This document shows, in pieces, positions 28,400 through 37,750 of a stretch of 64,000 bases of DNA (position 1 is the stretch's first letter; every line of letters begins with the position of its first letter). The stretch lies in NCBI GenBank assembly GCA_030448125.1, contig JAUJNO010000007.1:1-64000 (forward strand). The letters run 5' to 3'. The position numbers and the translations under genes are program-made. Source of the DNA: Rubrobacteraceae bacterium. Its GTDB lineage: Bacteria; Actinomycetota; Rubrobacteria; Rubrobacterales; Rubrobacteraceae. Under the pieces are notes generated by a model. That model ran no database searches. It worked only from the letters and a program-made list of their open reading frames with translations, and was not told the DNA's origin.

Positions 28400-29950
28400 A
28401 TCCTAGGCTAGAGGCTCTGGGGGTTCCGCCGATCAGTAGCCCGGCCGAGCACGAGCATGGCGAGGAAGGACTCTCGCCCAACGATGGATCACCCGGCGCG
28501 GTTCTACTCCTACCGCCCGAACCGTTGCCTCCGCTAGGCAGGGACGAGAGGGGCGATCCGCCGCGCCCTTTGCCGTGTCGGTTCCTTTCCCGTCCGAACC
28601 GGTTCCTCGACCGGAGACGCCATGGTCTACATGTTGCCCAACCGACAAAAGCTTAAACGTGTGGAGGACCGGCACGTAACAAAACGGTACCATGTTGGCG
28701 CGCGGGTTGGCGGCCCGGGGCGGCTTCGAATTCCAGTAGGTAGCCGAGCCCTCCAAGAACCACTGTCAGTCCTAGCATGCTGGTCGTAACCGCGGCACCG
28801 AGTGCGGAGCGGATAGAGGATTAAGGCCGCGGCAACCTCACGCAGGAGAGCGGCGACCGGCAAAGTCTAGCGTCTCGTACATCGGAGGAGGGCGGTTGGG
28901 CCAGGCGATCGCTTCGAGACCTTCGCGGAGTATACCGGCGAAACGCAGCATCGGCATCCATCAGATAGGTGGCTCCTGGAAGTCCTTCGACGTCGTCCAC
29001 GGCGACGGGCCTCCTTGACCGCGCGAAGTCCATGCGGATATCCGGGATGTGCCCATCATGCCCAGCCCCTCGTGAGCAGGGGACCATCGGGCAGGTGATC
29101 GAGGCTGCGAGCAGCAGCGGGCGTGGCGCTCGTGCGGATACGACGGGGACAGGTCGAAGGCCGGCATAGGCGGCGATGGGACACGCACGCTTGAAGCAGG
29201 AATAGCGGTACGAGATCCTCTTCCGTCGGGAGTTACCGATCAGCCCGTACGCTCGAGGAGACCGGGCCATCGGAACGCGACGCTCCTCCGGCCGGGGTGG
29301 GCGGGTCTGGGCATCAAGCGGCGTCAGGGCTTGAGCAGGGTCCAGAAGCCAGAGAAATGGGGTGCAGACCGCCCCGGAGGATCGATGCCTCGTCCACGGC
29401 GACGGGCCAGGGATCCGGGTCTTCGTTCCTTGTACTTCGCGGGCGTACAATGATTAGCGACTTGAGGATGAAGCTGCGATGAACCCGCCCAGAACGCTTC
29501 CGGTTGCGGGTAGCGCTCTCCCAACCGGAAGCGAACCCACCGGCGCACGACGACGCGTTCACGCGCCTGCTCACGAGAAAGCGGATGGGGGGCGTTGTGG
29601 GAGGAGAGCGTGACGAAGCTCCACGCCGCCGCGGTGGAGCGGCAAACATCGGTGGTTTCGAACTCTTCGTGGAGTCGCTTTGTCTACGACAAGCCCCCGG
29701 CTCACCAAGAACGAGCATTTGCCCGCGACCATCGGGCAGGTGATCGAGGCGAACTGGAGAACCTGAAGGCCATCCGCTCCCACCAGCGGCTGTGCGGTCG
29801 GCCCACGAAGCAACGTTACGCGATACCCTTGCGGGTGGACCTGAAGGCTCTCGCCGCTGGTCGTCGGTAATAAGAAGCGACGGTGACGCGGAGCACTCTG
29901 GGCCGGCATCGGCTGGTCGGAGAAGCAAGGATGGGGCATCGAGAGCTACC
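28400..29950 (-). other. Degraded coding remnants, identity unresolved
   Basis: Protein-like pieces on the minus strand in shifting frames: VAAALILYPLRTR with AVTTSMLGLTVVLGGLGYLLEFEAAPG-like helices near 28,700-28,840, LPGATYLMDADAAF with AIAWPNRPPPMYETLDFAGR-like text near 28,870-28,990, and LDHLPDG twice (29,083 and 29,728). A 23-bp exact repeat (29,083-29,105 and 29,728-29,750) and an 18-bp one (28,994-29,011 and 29,391-29,408) suggest two related segments. No family could be named. Confidence 0.35.
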
Positions 29951-30149
29951 GGGCCCGAAGTAGAGGCCTTCCTGGCGCAAAGGAATCATGGGGTTCGCGC
30001 TTTTGAAGCTGGAGGCGATAACGGCATATCCCATGCTCTAGTCTCTGGCTTGTCCGCTTTACCGCATAACGGGAGACTTGAACAATCCACCAAAATGCGG
30101 ACGACAGAATGACGAGGAACCTGATCGGAAGGATTGGCGGACCGAGCGG

Positions 30150-30860
30150 CGCCGTCCGGGTCCTCGCCCCAGTCTGGAACGTCAGAGCCGGAGGTGGTCT
30201 ACTGCGGGATGTTCGACCGGGGTTTGTGGTGTATACGCCCAGTTGTCGGGCCTTGCCGGGCAGACAAACGGCCGACGGACCGTCAGCGCGGTCTAGCGGA
30301 GGATGGGGCGGGAGCTCGGGGCTGCGCAGCGCCTTCCGACTGCTCGCCCAGGCCCGAGACCCATCACGTGCGTTGGATCTCTCCGGACCCCAAGAGGGTC
30401 TTCGTGGCGAGATCGAGCGCGAGTGGAGGATCGCCTCGACAGACTCACACTCGTCCACCGACGGGTTCATGGGCGGATATGGGTACGCCGAGAGCGACGA
30501 AGTGGCGCTTCGCTGAATCTCCGGCATCACTACCTCTGGGGCATGGCCGTCGACCCCGGAGGACCCGAGACGGTCGTCGTTTCCGCCGCGAGCAGCCCGT
30601 GGAAGGCCCACGACCCGAGAGCCGCGGAGTCCACGATCTACCGCAAGACCGCCGGTGAACCCTGGCGGGAGGTCCGGGAGGGGGTTGCCCGATGCGTGGC
30701 AGGATCGTCGCCGTACTGGCGGCGAACCAGGACGAGTCCGGCGTCACGCGCTTGGGTCTCTATCGTTGCCGGACGCGGGCCTGAACTGGGAGCGTCTCGA
30801 CCTCTACCTAACGATCACTACCAACGCCCAACAGGGCTGGCGGTCGTCGAAGCCGATTGA
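30150..30860 (+). pseudogene. BNR/WD40-like (sialidase-fold) repeat protein, multiply frameshifted
   Basis: Segments typical of BNR/Asp-box beta-propeller proteins appear in several frames: RPETHHVRWISPDP, HHYLWGMAVDPGGPETVVVSAASSPWKAHDPRAAESTIYRKTAGEPWREVREG, then DAGLNWERLDLYL and RPTGLAVVEAD at the end. The N-terminal portion upstream is degraded. Substrate or ligand unknown. At least six frame changes. Quoted segments are partial. Confidence 0.6.
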
Positions 30861-30879
30861 GGCCGGCGGGCGAGGAGGC

Positions 30880-32437
30880 TACCCGACTATTTGCTCCGTC
30901 TCGACTGGCTCCACGGGATGCTTCGCCCTCCAGGCGTCGAAGCCGCCCCCGGAGGGCCGTCGCGTCCATACCCAGCTTGTTCAGCGCCGCGCCGCCCGGG
31001 CGCTGGTCGCCTCGTCCGGTCAGGTGCAGTAGGTGGCGATGGGGCGCAGGCGAGGCCTCCGTCGGGATGCTCGGCTATGTAGCGCGTCACTCAGTCTCGA
31101 CCGTGTCCGGCATCACCCGGATGCTACCAGGGATGCGCGTCAGATCCCGCTCGTACTGCGAACGTCGAGGACGAGGGGCGGGTTCGGGCCTTCTAGCTGC
31201 TCGGCCAACTCTTCGACGCCGATCCGGGGTGTTTCTTTGGCGGCTGCTCCGAAGATCCCGGCGGCGGTGCTCTCGCGCTCCTCCTCAGTGTGGCCCTCTC
31301 GACCGCGCGGCCGTAGAGGGGGGTTGCGGAGGCCCCGTGCAAGACGACTGAGACGGTGACGACCACGCCGGTCACGGCGAGCAGGAACTCGGCGTTCGCC
31401 ACACCGTTCTGGAGGACCAGCAGGGCGAGCAGGAGCGAGTTGAGGCCGCGCGGGCCGAACCAGCTGATGAACGCCCGCGCGGCGTTGCTCACGGCGGCGC
31501 GCCGGAGGACGAGCCCGATAGCCAGGGGGCGGGCGACGAAGATGACCACGGCCGCCAGGGCGAGGGTGGGAGGAGCGGGACTTCGTACGCGATCTGATAT
31601 CGCCGCGCCGAAGAAGACGAAGGCCAGGAGCATGGTCATCTCGTCGTGGTCTCCCGTAGTCGAGGAAGCAGTCGCACAGGTCGAAGTTCAGGAGGCGCGA
31701 CCGCGAGGCCCGCGGAGAAGGCGGCCAGGAAGCCGTCGCCACCCAACCCTGGGCGCCCGCGAAAGCGAGGAGCACGAGCCCTATGCCGTAGAGCGCCTGG
31801 TACTCGCGGCTGATGCCGAACCTAGCGTCGGCCCTGCCCATCAGCCAGGCCCTGCCCGCGCCGACGACGAACCCGACCGCGGGGCCGAGCACGAAGACCT
31901 GGGCCGCGAACGTGTCGCCCATCCCGCAACGCCGTTAGCCTGGACGTTGGCGACGGCGATCAAGACGAGCAGGATCGGCAGTACTACTACGTCGTTCGTT
32001 CCGGCCCTATGCTTATATGCTCCTGACCGAGCGCGGATGCTCGTTGCGGACTACGTCGCGCAGTACGACCGGGTCGGTCGAGGCCAGGATAGTTCCCAAT
32101 AGGAGGGATTCGACGAGCGTCGCGCCGAGCAGGAGATGCGGCCCCGAGGGCGACGACCGAGATGATGATCAGGGTTCCGGGGCCTATAAGAGCACAACAG
32201 CCCGGCCCTGCCATCTCACCCTCCCTGAGGCGCACGGCGTCGAGAAAGAGGACGAGGGCTAAAGTCAGGACGGCCACGGACTCGAGCACAAGGTCCTCCC
32301 GGGCTGAGCGCGGAGAGGCCCAGGCCCCTCTCGCCGGAGCAGGAAGCCGAGACCCAGAAAGATTATCGGGAACGAGAGCGGCGCGCGCTCCACGATCCCC
32401 GACGCGAGCGCCGAGGACCGTGAGCACCGCGGCTACG
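30880..32437 (-). pseudogene. Cation:proton antiporter (CPA1-like) fused to a rhodanese domain, frameshifted, N-terminus cut
   Basis: Antiporter helices in order: VLESVAVLTLALVLFLDAVRLR, GPGTLIIISVVALGA, FAAQVFVLGPAVGFVVGAGRAW, YQALYGIGLVLLAFAGAQG, MLLAFVFFGAAISDRV, ALAAVVIFVARPLAIGLVLRR and FLLAVTGVVVTVSVVLHGASA. After a linker (KETPRIGVEELAEQLEG) a rhodanese follows: PPLVLDVRS, RDLTRIPGSIRVMP, VTRYIAEHPDGG, a YCT active-site region and ARRLNKLGMDATALRGGFDAW. Six or more indels. Its first residues are missing at the junction with the ABC gene. Confidence 0.72.
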
Positions 32438-34002
32438 ACGTTGCTCGTCGCCTCGTCCAGGATCAGGATGCGCGGGTCGGCCAGGACCGCCCGTGCGAAG
32501 GAGAGGAGCTGGCGCTGGCCCTGGCTCAAAGTCCCGCCGCCTTCTCCTAAACGGGTGTCGTAGCCTTCCGGTAGAGCGGCGATAAAGCCGTGGGCGCTGA
32601 CGGCGCGGGCGGCGGCCTCTATCTCCTTCCGGGTCGCGTCTAGCTTACCGTAACCGATGTTCTGTGCGATGGTCCCGGCGAAGAGGAACGGCTCCTGCAG
32701 GACGGTCGCGATCTTCTCCCGCAAACTTCGCCGCTCCACTTTGCGCACGTCCCGGCCGTCTATCCGCACCGCCCCGGTGTTCACGTCGTAGAAGCGGGGG
32801 ATGAGGTTGGCGATGGTCGTCTTGCCCGCCCCCGTCGGCCCGACCAGCGCGACCGTCTGCCCCGGTTCGATCTCGAAGTCGATGTTCTGGAGCACCGGAC
32901 GGCCCGGCTCGTAGGCGAAACTGGCGTTCTCGAACTCGATCCGTCCCTCCACGGAGTCGAGTTTCGGGATGCCGGGCATATCGGGGGGCTCCGTCTCTTC
33001 GTCGAGGATGTTGTAGATGCGTTCGCCGCCCGCCAAAGCAGCCTGGGCCTGGGTGTAGACCTGCGAGGCGAGCTGGATGGGACGGAAGAACTGCTGCACG
33101 TAGATCAGGAACGCCGTTAACAGGCCGACGGTCAGGGTACCCGTCACGACGAGGTAGCCGCCGTAGCCGATAACGACCGCCGTGGCGAGGGTCGAGAGGA
33201 CGTCTATCGCCGGGGCGAAGGCTGAGGTGATGGCCACCGCCTGGACGTTTGCGGCCCGGTTGGCGGCGTTGCGCTCCCGGAAACGCTCGATATTCGCCTC
33301 GGTACGGTTGAACGCTTGCGCTTCTCGGACGCCGACGATCTCCTCCTGGAGCCCGGCCGTGACGCTGCCGACGGTCTCGCGCGTCGTCCTGAAGGCCCTC
33401 CTGGCCCTTCTCGCGAAGTAGACGTTCAACAAGAGCATTACCGGGATGATGGTGAAGCACACCAGAGCCAGGCGCCAGTCGAGGATCAGCATCGCGACGA
33501 CTATCCCGATCAGGCTGAAGAACGAGCCCAGAAGCTGCGTTATACCCTGGGAGAGTAGTTGGTTCAGGGTGTCCACGTCGTTGGTGACCCGGCTCATCAG
33601 GTCGCCCACGGGGCGGCGGTCGAAGTACCCGAGTGGGAGGCGCAGGAGCCGTTCGAAGATCCGCTCGCGCAGCGAGGCCAGGACACTCTGGCCGACCGAG
33701 CCGACCTGCAAGATCTGGCCGCGCGAGGCCAGAGTACCAACACCGTAGACCAGTAGAAGCAGCAGCATCGTCCGGAAGAGGCCCGCCGGGTCTCCGCCCA
33801 GAATGTAGCGGTCTATGGCCCGCCCGATCAGCCACGGACCGCCCGCCTGGGAGAGCGCCCCGAGTACGACGAGCACGAAGGCGAGGACCAGCTGACGGGC
33901 GTACGGACGCAACTCGCCCAGCAGACGCCGCGCCGTCGCGCCCCGGTTCTCGGCACTCTCCCCAGGCTCTCTGGCGATGGACTCGATGCTTCGCATCCCC
34001 AC
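32437..34002 (-). pseudogene. ABC exporter subunit (TM288-like), truncated at the D-loop
   Basis: Membrane domain plus nucleotide-binding domain: Walker A GPTGAGKTT, signature-like LSQGQRQLLSF and Walker B ILILDEATSNV with the catalytic Glu. The sequence switches to antiporter residues straight after TSNV (about 32,437), so the D-loop Asp, switch His and about 80 C-terminal residues are absent. The open frame continues to 31,987 as antiporter sequence. Start GTG 34002 lies a few bases after the stop of the partner gene. In the TM287/288 type heterodimer this subunit supplies the LSQGQ signature. Confidence 0.85.
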
Positions 34003-34007
34003 GGCTA

Positions 34008-35867
34008 CTAGCGGTCCCCGTTCGGGAGGGACCTGCCACCCCCGCTGCCGCCGGTAGCAATCGTCTCTCCCGCGAGTATCTGCGAGCCGAGGATCTCGTT
34101 GTACAGTTCGCTGTCGCGCAGGAGCTCTTCGTGCGTACCGCGGGCGGCGATAACGCCTTCGTCGAGGACCAGTATGAGGTCCGCGTCGCGCACGGTGCTC
34201 ACCCTCTGGGCGATTACGAACACGGTGCGGTGGCTCTCGCGCATAAGCTGGTCGAGTGACTCCTGGATGGCCGCCTCGGTCTCGGCGTCCACCGCCGAGG
34301 TGCTGTCGTCGAGGATCAGGAGTCGCGGATCTATGAGGAGCGCCCGTGCTATGGCTATCCTCTGGCGCTGCCCGCCGGAGAGCCCGACACCCCGCTCGCC
34401 GATGACCGTGTCGTAACCCTCCGGCAAGGCGCGTATGAACTCGTCCGCCCGGGCCGCGCGGGCTGCCGCCTCGATCTCTTCTTGCGTCGCTCCGGGTCTG
34501 CCGTAAGCGATGTTGTCGCGCACGGGACCGGAGAAGAGCAGCGAGGTCTGAAGGACGATGCCGATCTGGGAGCGCAGGCTCGCTAGAGTCACGTCGCGCA
34601 CGTCGTGGCCGTCGAGCCGCACGCTGCCTTCGGTTGCGTCGTAGAAGCGTGGCAGGAGGTTGACGAGAGAGGACTTGCCGGAGCCGGTCGTGCCGAGGAT
34701 AGCCACTGTCTGTCCCGGCTCGGCGGCGAAGCTGATGCTATGCAGGATCTCGCGCTCGTCGCCCGGGTAGCGGAAGCTCACGTCGTCGAACTCGACCCGG
34801 CACGAGACGGGGGGGAGGTGTACGGCGTCGGGGGCGTCCTGTACCTCCAGAGGCGCATCGAGCACCTCGAAGACGCGCCCAGCGGAGGCGCCGGCCCGGG
34901 AGATGCCGGCGGCCAGGAAGCCTATGGTGAGGATCGGGAAGAGAAGGAAACCCAGGTAGGTGTTGAAGGCGACCAGCTCGCCGACGGAGAGGCTGCCCCC
35001 GATGACTTGCAGCCCGCCGAAGAGGATTATCGCGAGCGTACCGAGGTTGGCGAGCAGGAAGACGAACGGGAAGTTGTTCGAGAACGTGCGGACGGTCGCG
35101 AGGTTCTGGGTCAGAAGCTCGTCGTTCACCGAGCGGTAGCGGGCATTCTCGTAGTCCTCGCGGGCGAAGGTCCGGATCACGCGCACCCCCGCCAGGTCCT
35201 CCTGCAAAACCGAGTTCAACCGCCCGAGCGTCTGTTGCACGCCACGGAAGAGGGGCCCGATCCTGCGAACGAAGCGCAGAAGCAGGACGAAGATGACCGG
35301 GACTATCGCTAAAGCTACGAGGGCGAGCCGCCAGTCGAGCGAGAACAGGAGGACCGTCGTGCCGACGAGCATCACGGCGGCCGCCGCGAGTTGGACGGCG
35401 CCGGAGCCGGCGAAGGTCCGGATCTGCTCTACGTCGCTGGTCAGGCGCGTGACTAGTTGGCCGGTCTCCACCCGGTCGTAGTAGCTGAAACCGAGACGCT
35501 CTATCTTCGCGAAGAGGTCGTTGCGCAGGTCGTAGGCTACCCCCTGCGAGGCCCGTTCGGCCAGGTATCCTTGCAAGAACTGGAACAGCCCGCGCAAGAG
35601 GGCCGCCGCCGCGAGCCCGCCGACCGCGAGCAAGATAACGTTCAAGCTGCGCGGGGCGATGCCCTCGTCGATGGCGTACGCGATCAGCTGCGGCGTCGCC
35701 AGAGACGCCGCCGAAGACAGCAGCAGCGCCACAAACGCCCCGAGCGCCTCGCCCTTGTACGAACGCAGGTAGCCCAGAGCCCGGCGGACGGCGCCCAGGC
35801 CGCTCCCGAAGTCCTCCCGGCCGCCCGGGGATCTGTCCGGAGGATCGCCGCCCCGACGCCGCGCCAA
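34008..35867 (-). CDS. ABC exporter subunit (TM287-like), degenerate ATP site
   Basis: 619 residues: about six N-terminal helices (ALGAFVALLLSSAASLATPQ onward), then Walker A ILGTTGSGKSSLVN, signature VGLSGGQRQRIAIARALL, Walker B LLILDDSTSAVD and switch His in FVIAQRVSTVRDAD (His replaced by Gln at the IAHR position). Asp in place of the catalytic Glu and Gln in the H-loop mark the non-catalytic site of heterodimeric exporters. First gene of a two-gene operon with the truncated subunit. Confidence 0.9.
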   Translation of the reverse strand: MARRRGGDPPDRSPGGREDFGSGLGAVRRALGYLRSYKGEALGAFVALLLSSAASLATPQLIAYAIDEGIAPRSLNVILLAVGGLAAAALLRGLFQFLQGYLAERASQGVAYDLRNDLFAKIERLGFSYYDRVETGQLVTRLTSDVEQIRTFAGSGAVQLAAAAVMLVGTTVLLFSLDWRLALVALAIVPVIFVLLLRFVRRIGPLFRGVQQTLGRLNSVLQEDLAGVRVIRTFAREDYENARYRSVNDELLTQNLATVRTFSNNFPFVFLLANLGTLAIILFGGLQVIGGSLSVGELVAFNTYLGFLLFPILTIGFLAAGISRAGASAGRVFEVLDAPLEVQDAPDAVHLPPVSCRVEFDDVSFRYPGDEREILHSISFAAEPGQTVAILGTTGSGKSSLVNLLPRFYDATEGSVRLDGHDVRDVTLASLRSQIGIVLQTSLLFSGPVRDNIAYGRPGATQEEIEAAARAARADEFIRALPEGYDTVIGERGVGLSGGQRQRIAIARALLIDPRLLILDDSTSAVDAETEAAIQESLDQLMRESHRTVFVIAQRVSTVRDADLILVLDEGVIAARGTHEELLRDSELYNEILGSQILAGETIATGGSGGGRSLPNGDR

Positions 35868-35873
35868 CTCCTT

Positions 35874-36290
35874 TTACGCTCCCATCTGGGTCGTATGCTC
35901 AGGCCGCACGAAGATGATGACCCGCTCGTCGCCGGGCTGGTGGTACGGGTACTTGTCTAGCCCCAGATACTTCTTCGCCATCGAGTTTATAAAGTCGAGG
36001 TCGGGGTCCTCTTCGATACGAGTCACCTCGCCCCGGATCTCCATGTACCGGTAGGGGTTCTCGGGGTCGACGATGGAGAGGGCGATGCGCGGTTCGCGGT
36101 TCAGGTTACGGTACTTCTGGCGCGTCTTGGTCTGGCTGAACTTTACGTGCTCCCCGTCCCAGCCGAACCACACAGGGTTGTTCTGTGGCTCGCCGTGCGG
36201 CCCGATCGTGGCTACGTGGACGAGGGCTGTGGACTCCAGAAGGTCCTCGTAGCCTTCGGGGATTATCGGTCGTTGGTTCTGCGTCTCCAT
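35874..36290 (-). CDS. PPOX-class F420-dependent oxidoreductase
   Basis: A 138-residue split-barrel flavin/F420 protein: YEDLLESTALVHVATIGPHGEPQNNPVWFGWDGEHVKFSQTK is the family start, followed by RKYRNLNREPRIALSIVDPENPYRYMEIRG. Such proteins use F420 or bind FMN or haem-related ligands; the substrate is unknown. GGAGAGAATCA precedes the ATG. The rhodanese-like gene just upstream runs in the same direction. Confidence 0.88.
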   Translation of the reverse strand: METQNQRPIIPEGYEDLLESTALVHVATIGPHGEPQNNPVWFGWDGEHVKFSQTKTRQKYRNLNREPRIALSIVDPENPYRYMEIRGEVTRIEEDPDLDFINSMAKKYLGLDKYPYHQPGDERVIIFVRPEHTTQMGA

Positions 36291-36305
36291 TGATTCTCTC
36301 CTTCG

Positions 36306-36634
36306 CTACTGGTTACCTTCGTACGGCAGGCCGGCGTCGTAGGGGCGAGCTTGCCTTCCTCATAGTCCCGTACGTTTGTGTAACCCTTCGCCGCCAGCTC
36401 ACGGGCGGCTTCCTCGGAGGCCGGTCACATGGTGTTCATGCAGTAGACGACGATCTCGGCGGTCTTATCCGGCAAAAGACTCTCGGCCTCGTCAACGAAC
36501 TCGTATGGGAGATTGATCGCGCCCGGCAGATGACTGCTCCCGTAGTGCTCGGTCGAGAGCGCGTCGACGAGGACGTACTCCTCCCCCCGATCCATCTTCG
36601 CTTTCAACTCCCCGCGTGTTATGTTCCCCGCCAT
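36306..36634 (-). CDS. Rhodanese-like selenoprotein (Sec by in-frame TGA); possible late frameshift
   Basis: From ATG 36634 (after GGAAGGGG): GELKAKMDRGEEYVLVDALS, HYGSSHLPGAINLPYEFVDEA, EIVVYCMNTM, TGA (36425-36427), then in the same frame PASEEAARELAAKGYTNVRDYEEGKLA. The rhodanese fold runs through the TGA without loss of conservation, and relatives carry Cys there (YCMNTMCPAS-type loop). Sec70 would sit in the active-site loop next to Cys65. A hairpin at 36390-36409 fits a bSECIS. Near 36345 one more indel seems needed to reach the usual end YDAGLPYEGNQ (stop 36306). Confidence 0.75.
36390..36427 (-). promoter_or_regulatory. Candidate bSECIS plus Sec TGA codon (rhodanese gene)
   Basis: TGA 36425-36427, 15-base linker, then GCCGCC-CGTGAGCT-GGCGGC (36390-36409): 6-bp perfect G/C stem, 8-base loop starting CGUG. 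The loop begins 21 bases after UGA, within the bacterial SECIS range. Confidence 0.68.
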
Positions 36635-36657
36635 CTCGTTCCCCTTCCGTGCGCTGC

Positions 36658-36780
36658 TCAGAGTGTACTCCGAACGTGCTTCGAGGCGGCCTCCTCGCAC
36701 TCGTCCCGGCGGATGAAAAACAGAGCGATCAGGGCGCCGAGAACGGCGAGGGCGGCGCCGGAATCACTCTCGCATGTCAC
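36658..36780 (-). pseudogene. C-terminal fragment of a membrane transporter (MFS-like)
   Basis: A frame ending at 36658 reads GAALAVLGALIALFFIRRDE followed by CEEAASKHVRSTL, one transmembrane helix with a charged tail, typical of the last helix of MFS permeases. No start or other helices are present. A remnant between the luciferase-like and rhodanese genes. Confidence 0.45.
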
Positions 36781-36818
36781 CTGGAGGGTAGTGCTCTACT
36801 CCTTTCACGAAGGTGTCC

Positions 36819-37733
36819 TCACTCATGTGCCCTAGTACCTTCCGGCGCTCGTTCCTTCTCCACGGCCTCGCGCACGGCGGGGACGACCTCATTGGCGAAG
36901 ACCTCGATCTGGCGAACGTGGTCCTCGGACGGCCAGTAGATAAAGGTGTCCATCCCGAACTCCACGACAAACCGGGTGAGCTGCTCGACCCACTTCGAGA
37001 CGGAGCCTTCTAGAAGACCGGCGCCTTCCGCACCGATGTTGCCCGATAAGTTGTAGACACGTTTTATGTCCTCCGGCTTCCGTCCAGCTTCGGCGACGCC
37101 GGCGTCGATCCGCTCGTGCAGTTCGGGTAGCCGTTCTGGAGGTGCCCAGAACAGGGAGGGCACCCAGCCGTCAGCGAGCCGTCCTATAAGCTTCAACATT
37201 CGCGGGCCAGCCGCGCCTACCCAGATGCCTATGTCGTGGACGGGGCGTGGACCAGGGCGCATGCCCTTGAGTGAGTAGAGCTCGCCGTCGAACTGGAGCG
37301 AGCGTTCGTCGCTCCACACCAGCCGCATGACCTTTATCGCCTCTTCGACGGAGCGCACCGCCTCGCCGGGGCTCCTGCGTGGACCGTCCATGGCGGCGAC
37401 GGCGTCCCAGAACGCTCCCGCGCCGAGGCCCATCTCCACGCGGCCGCCGGAGAGCACGTCCAGGCTGGCGGCGGCTTTGGCGAGCATAGCGGGGGGACGA
37501 AGGGGGAGGTTGGCGACGTCGGGGAAGAAGCGTACCTGTTCGGTGACGGGGACGAGGGTAGAGATCAAGGTCCACGTATCGAGGAACCTTCGCTGGTACG
37601 GATGGTCCTGAATGCCGACGAGATCTAGCCCCGCCCGGTCGGCCGCCTTCGCTACACGCGCCGTCCAATCCGGCGGATCGGCCAACGGCTCGACGCTCGC
37701 GCCGAACTCGAGTTCCCTACCATAATCGCTCAT
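36819..37733 (-). CDS. LLM-class flavin/F420-dependent oxidoreductase
   Basis: Luciferase-like TIM barrel, about 304 residues from ATG 37733 (AGGAGA upstream; the longer frame to 37826 is not needed). LELVGIQDHPYQRRFLDTWT-type N-terminus, VRFFPDVANLPLRPPAMLAKAAASLDVLSGGRVEMGLGAG in the middle, and GIWVGAAGPRMLKLIGRLADGWVPS typical of F420-dependent members. Substrate unknown. It shares direction with a SnoaL gene 17 bases upstream. Confidence 0.9.
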   Translation of the reverse strand: MSDYGRELEFGASVEPLADPPDWTARVAKAADRAGLDLVGIQDHPYQRRFLDTWTLISTLVPVTEQVRFFPDVANLPLRPPAMLAKAAASLDVLSGGRVEMGLGAGAFWDAVAAMDGPRRSPGEAVRSVEEAIKVMRLVWSDERSLQFDGELYSLKGMRPGPRPVHDIGIWVGAAGPRMLKLIGRLADGWVPSLFWAPPERLPELHERIDAGVAEAGRKPEDIKRVYNLSGNIGAEGAGLLEGSVSKWVEQLTRFVVEFGMDTFIYWPSEDHVRQIEVFANEVVPAVREAVEKERAPEGTRAHE

Positions 37734-37750
37734 CGTTTTTGATCTCCTAA

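Noticed and set aside
34605..35312. 235-codon plus-strand ORF opposite the ABC exporter
   Set aside because: The minus strand encodes a complete ABC protein with all motifs; the plus-strand product has no recognisable domain.
36425..36427. TGA in the rhodanese gene as an ordinary stop
   Set aside because: The rhodanese fold continues in the same frame beyond it, homologues have Cys at that place, and a SECIS-like hairpin follows; a plain stop explains none of these.
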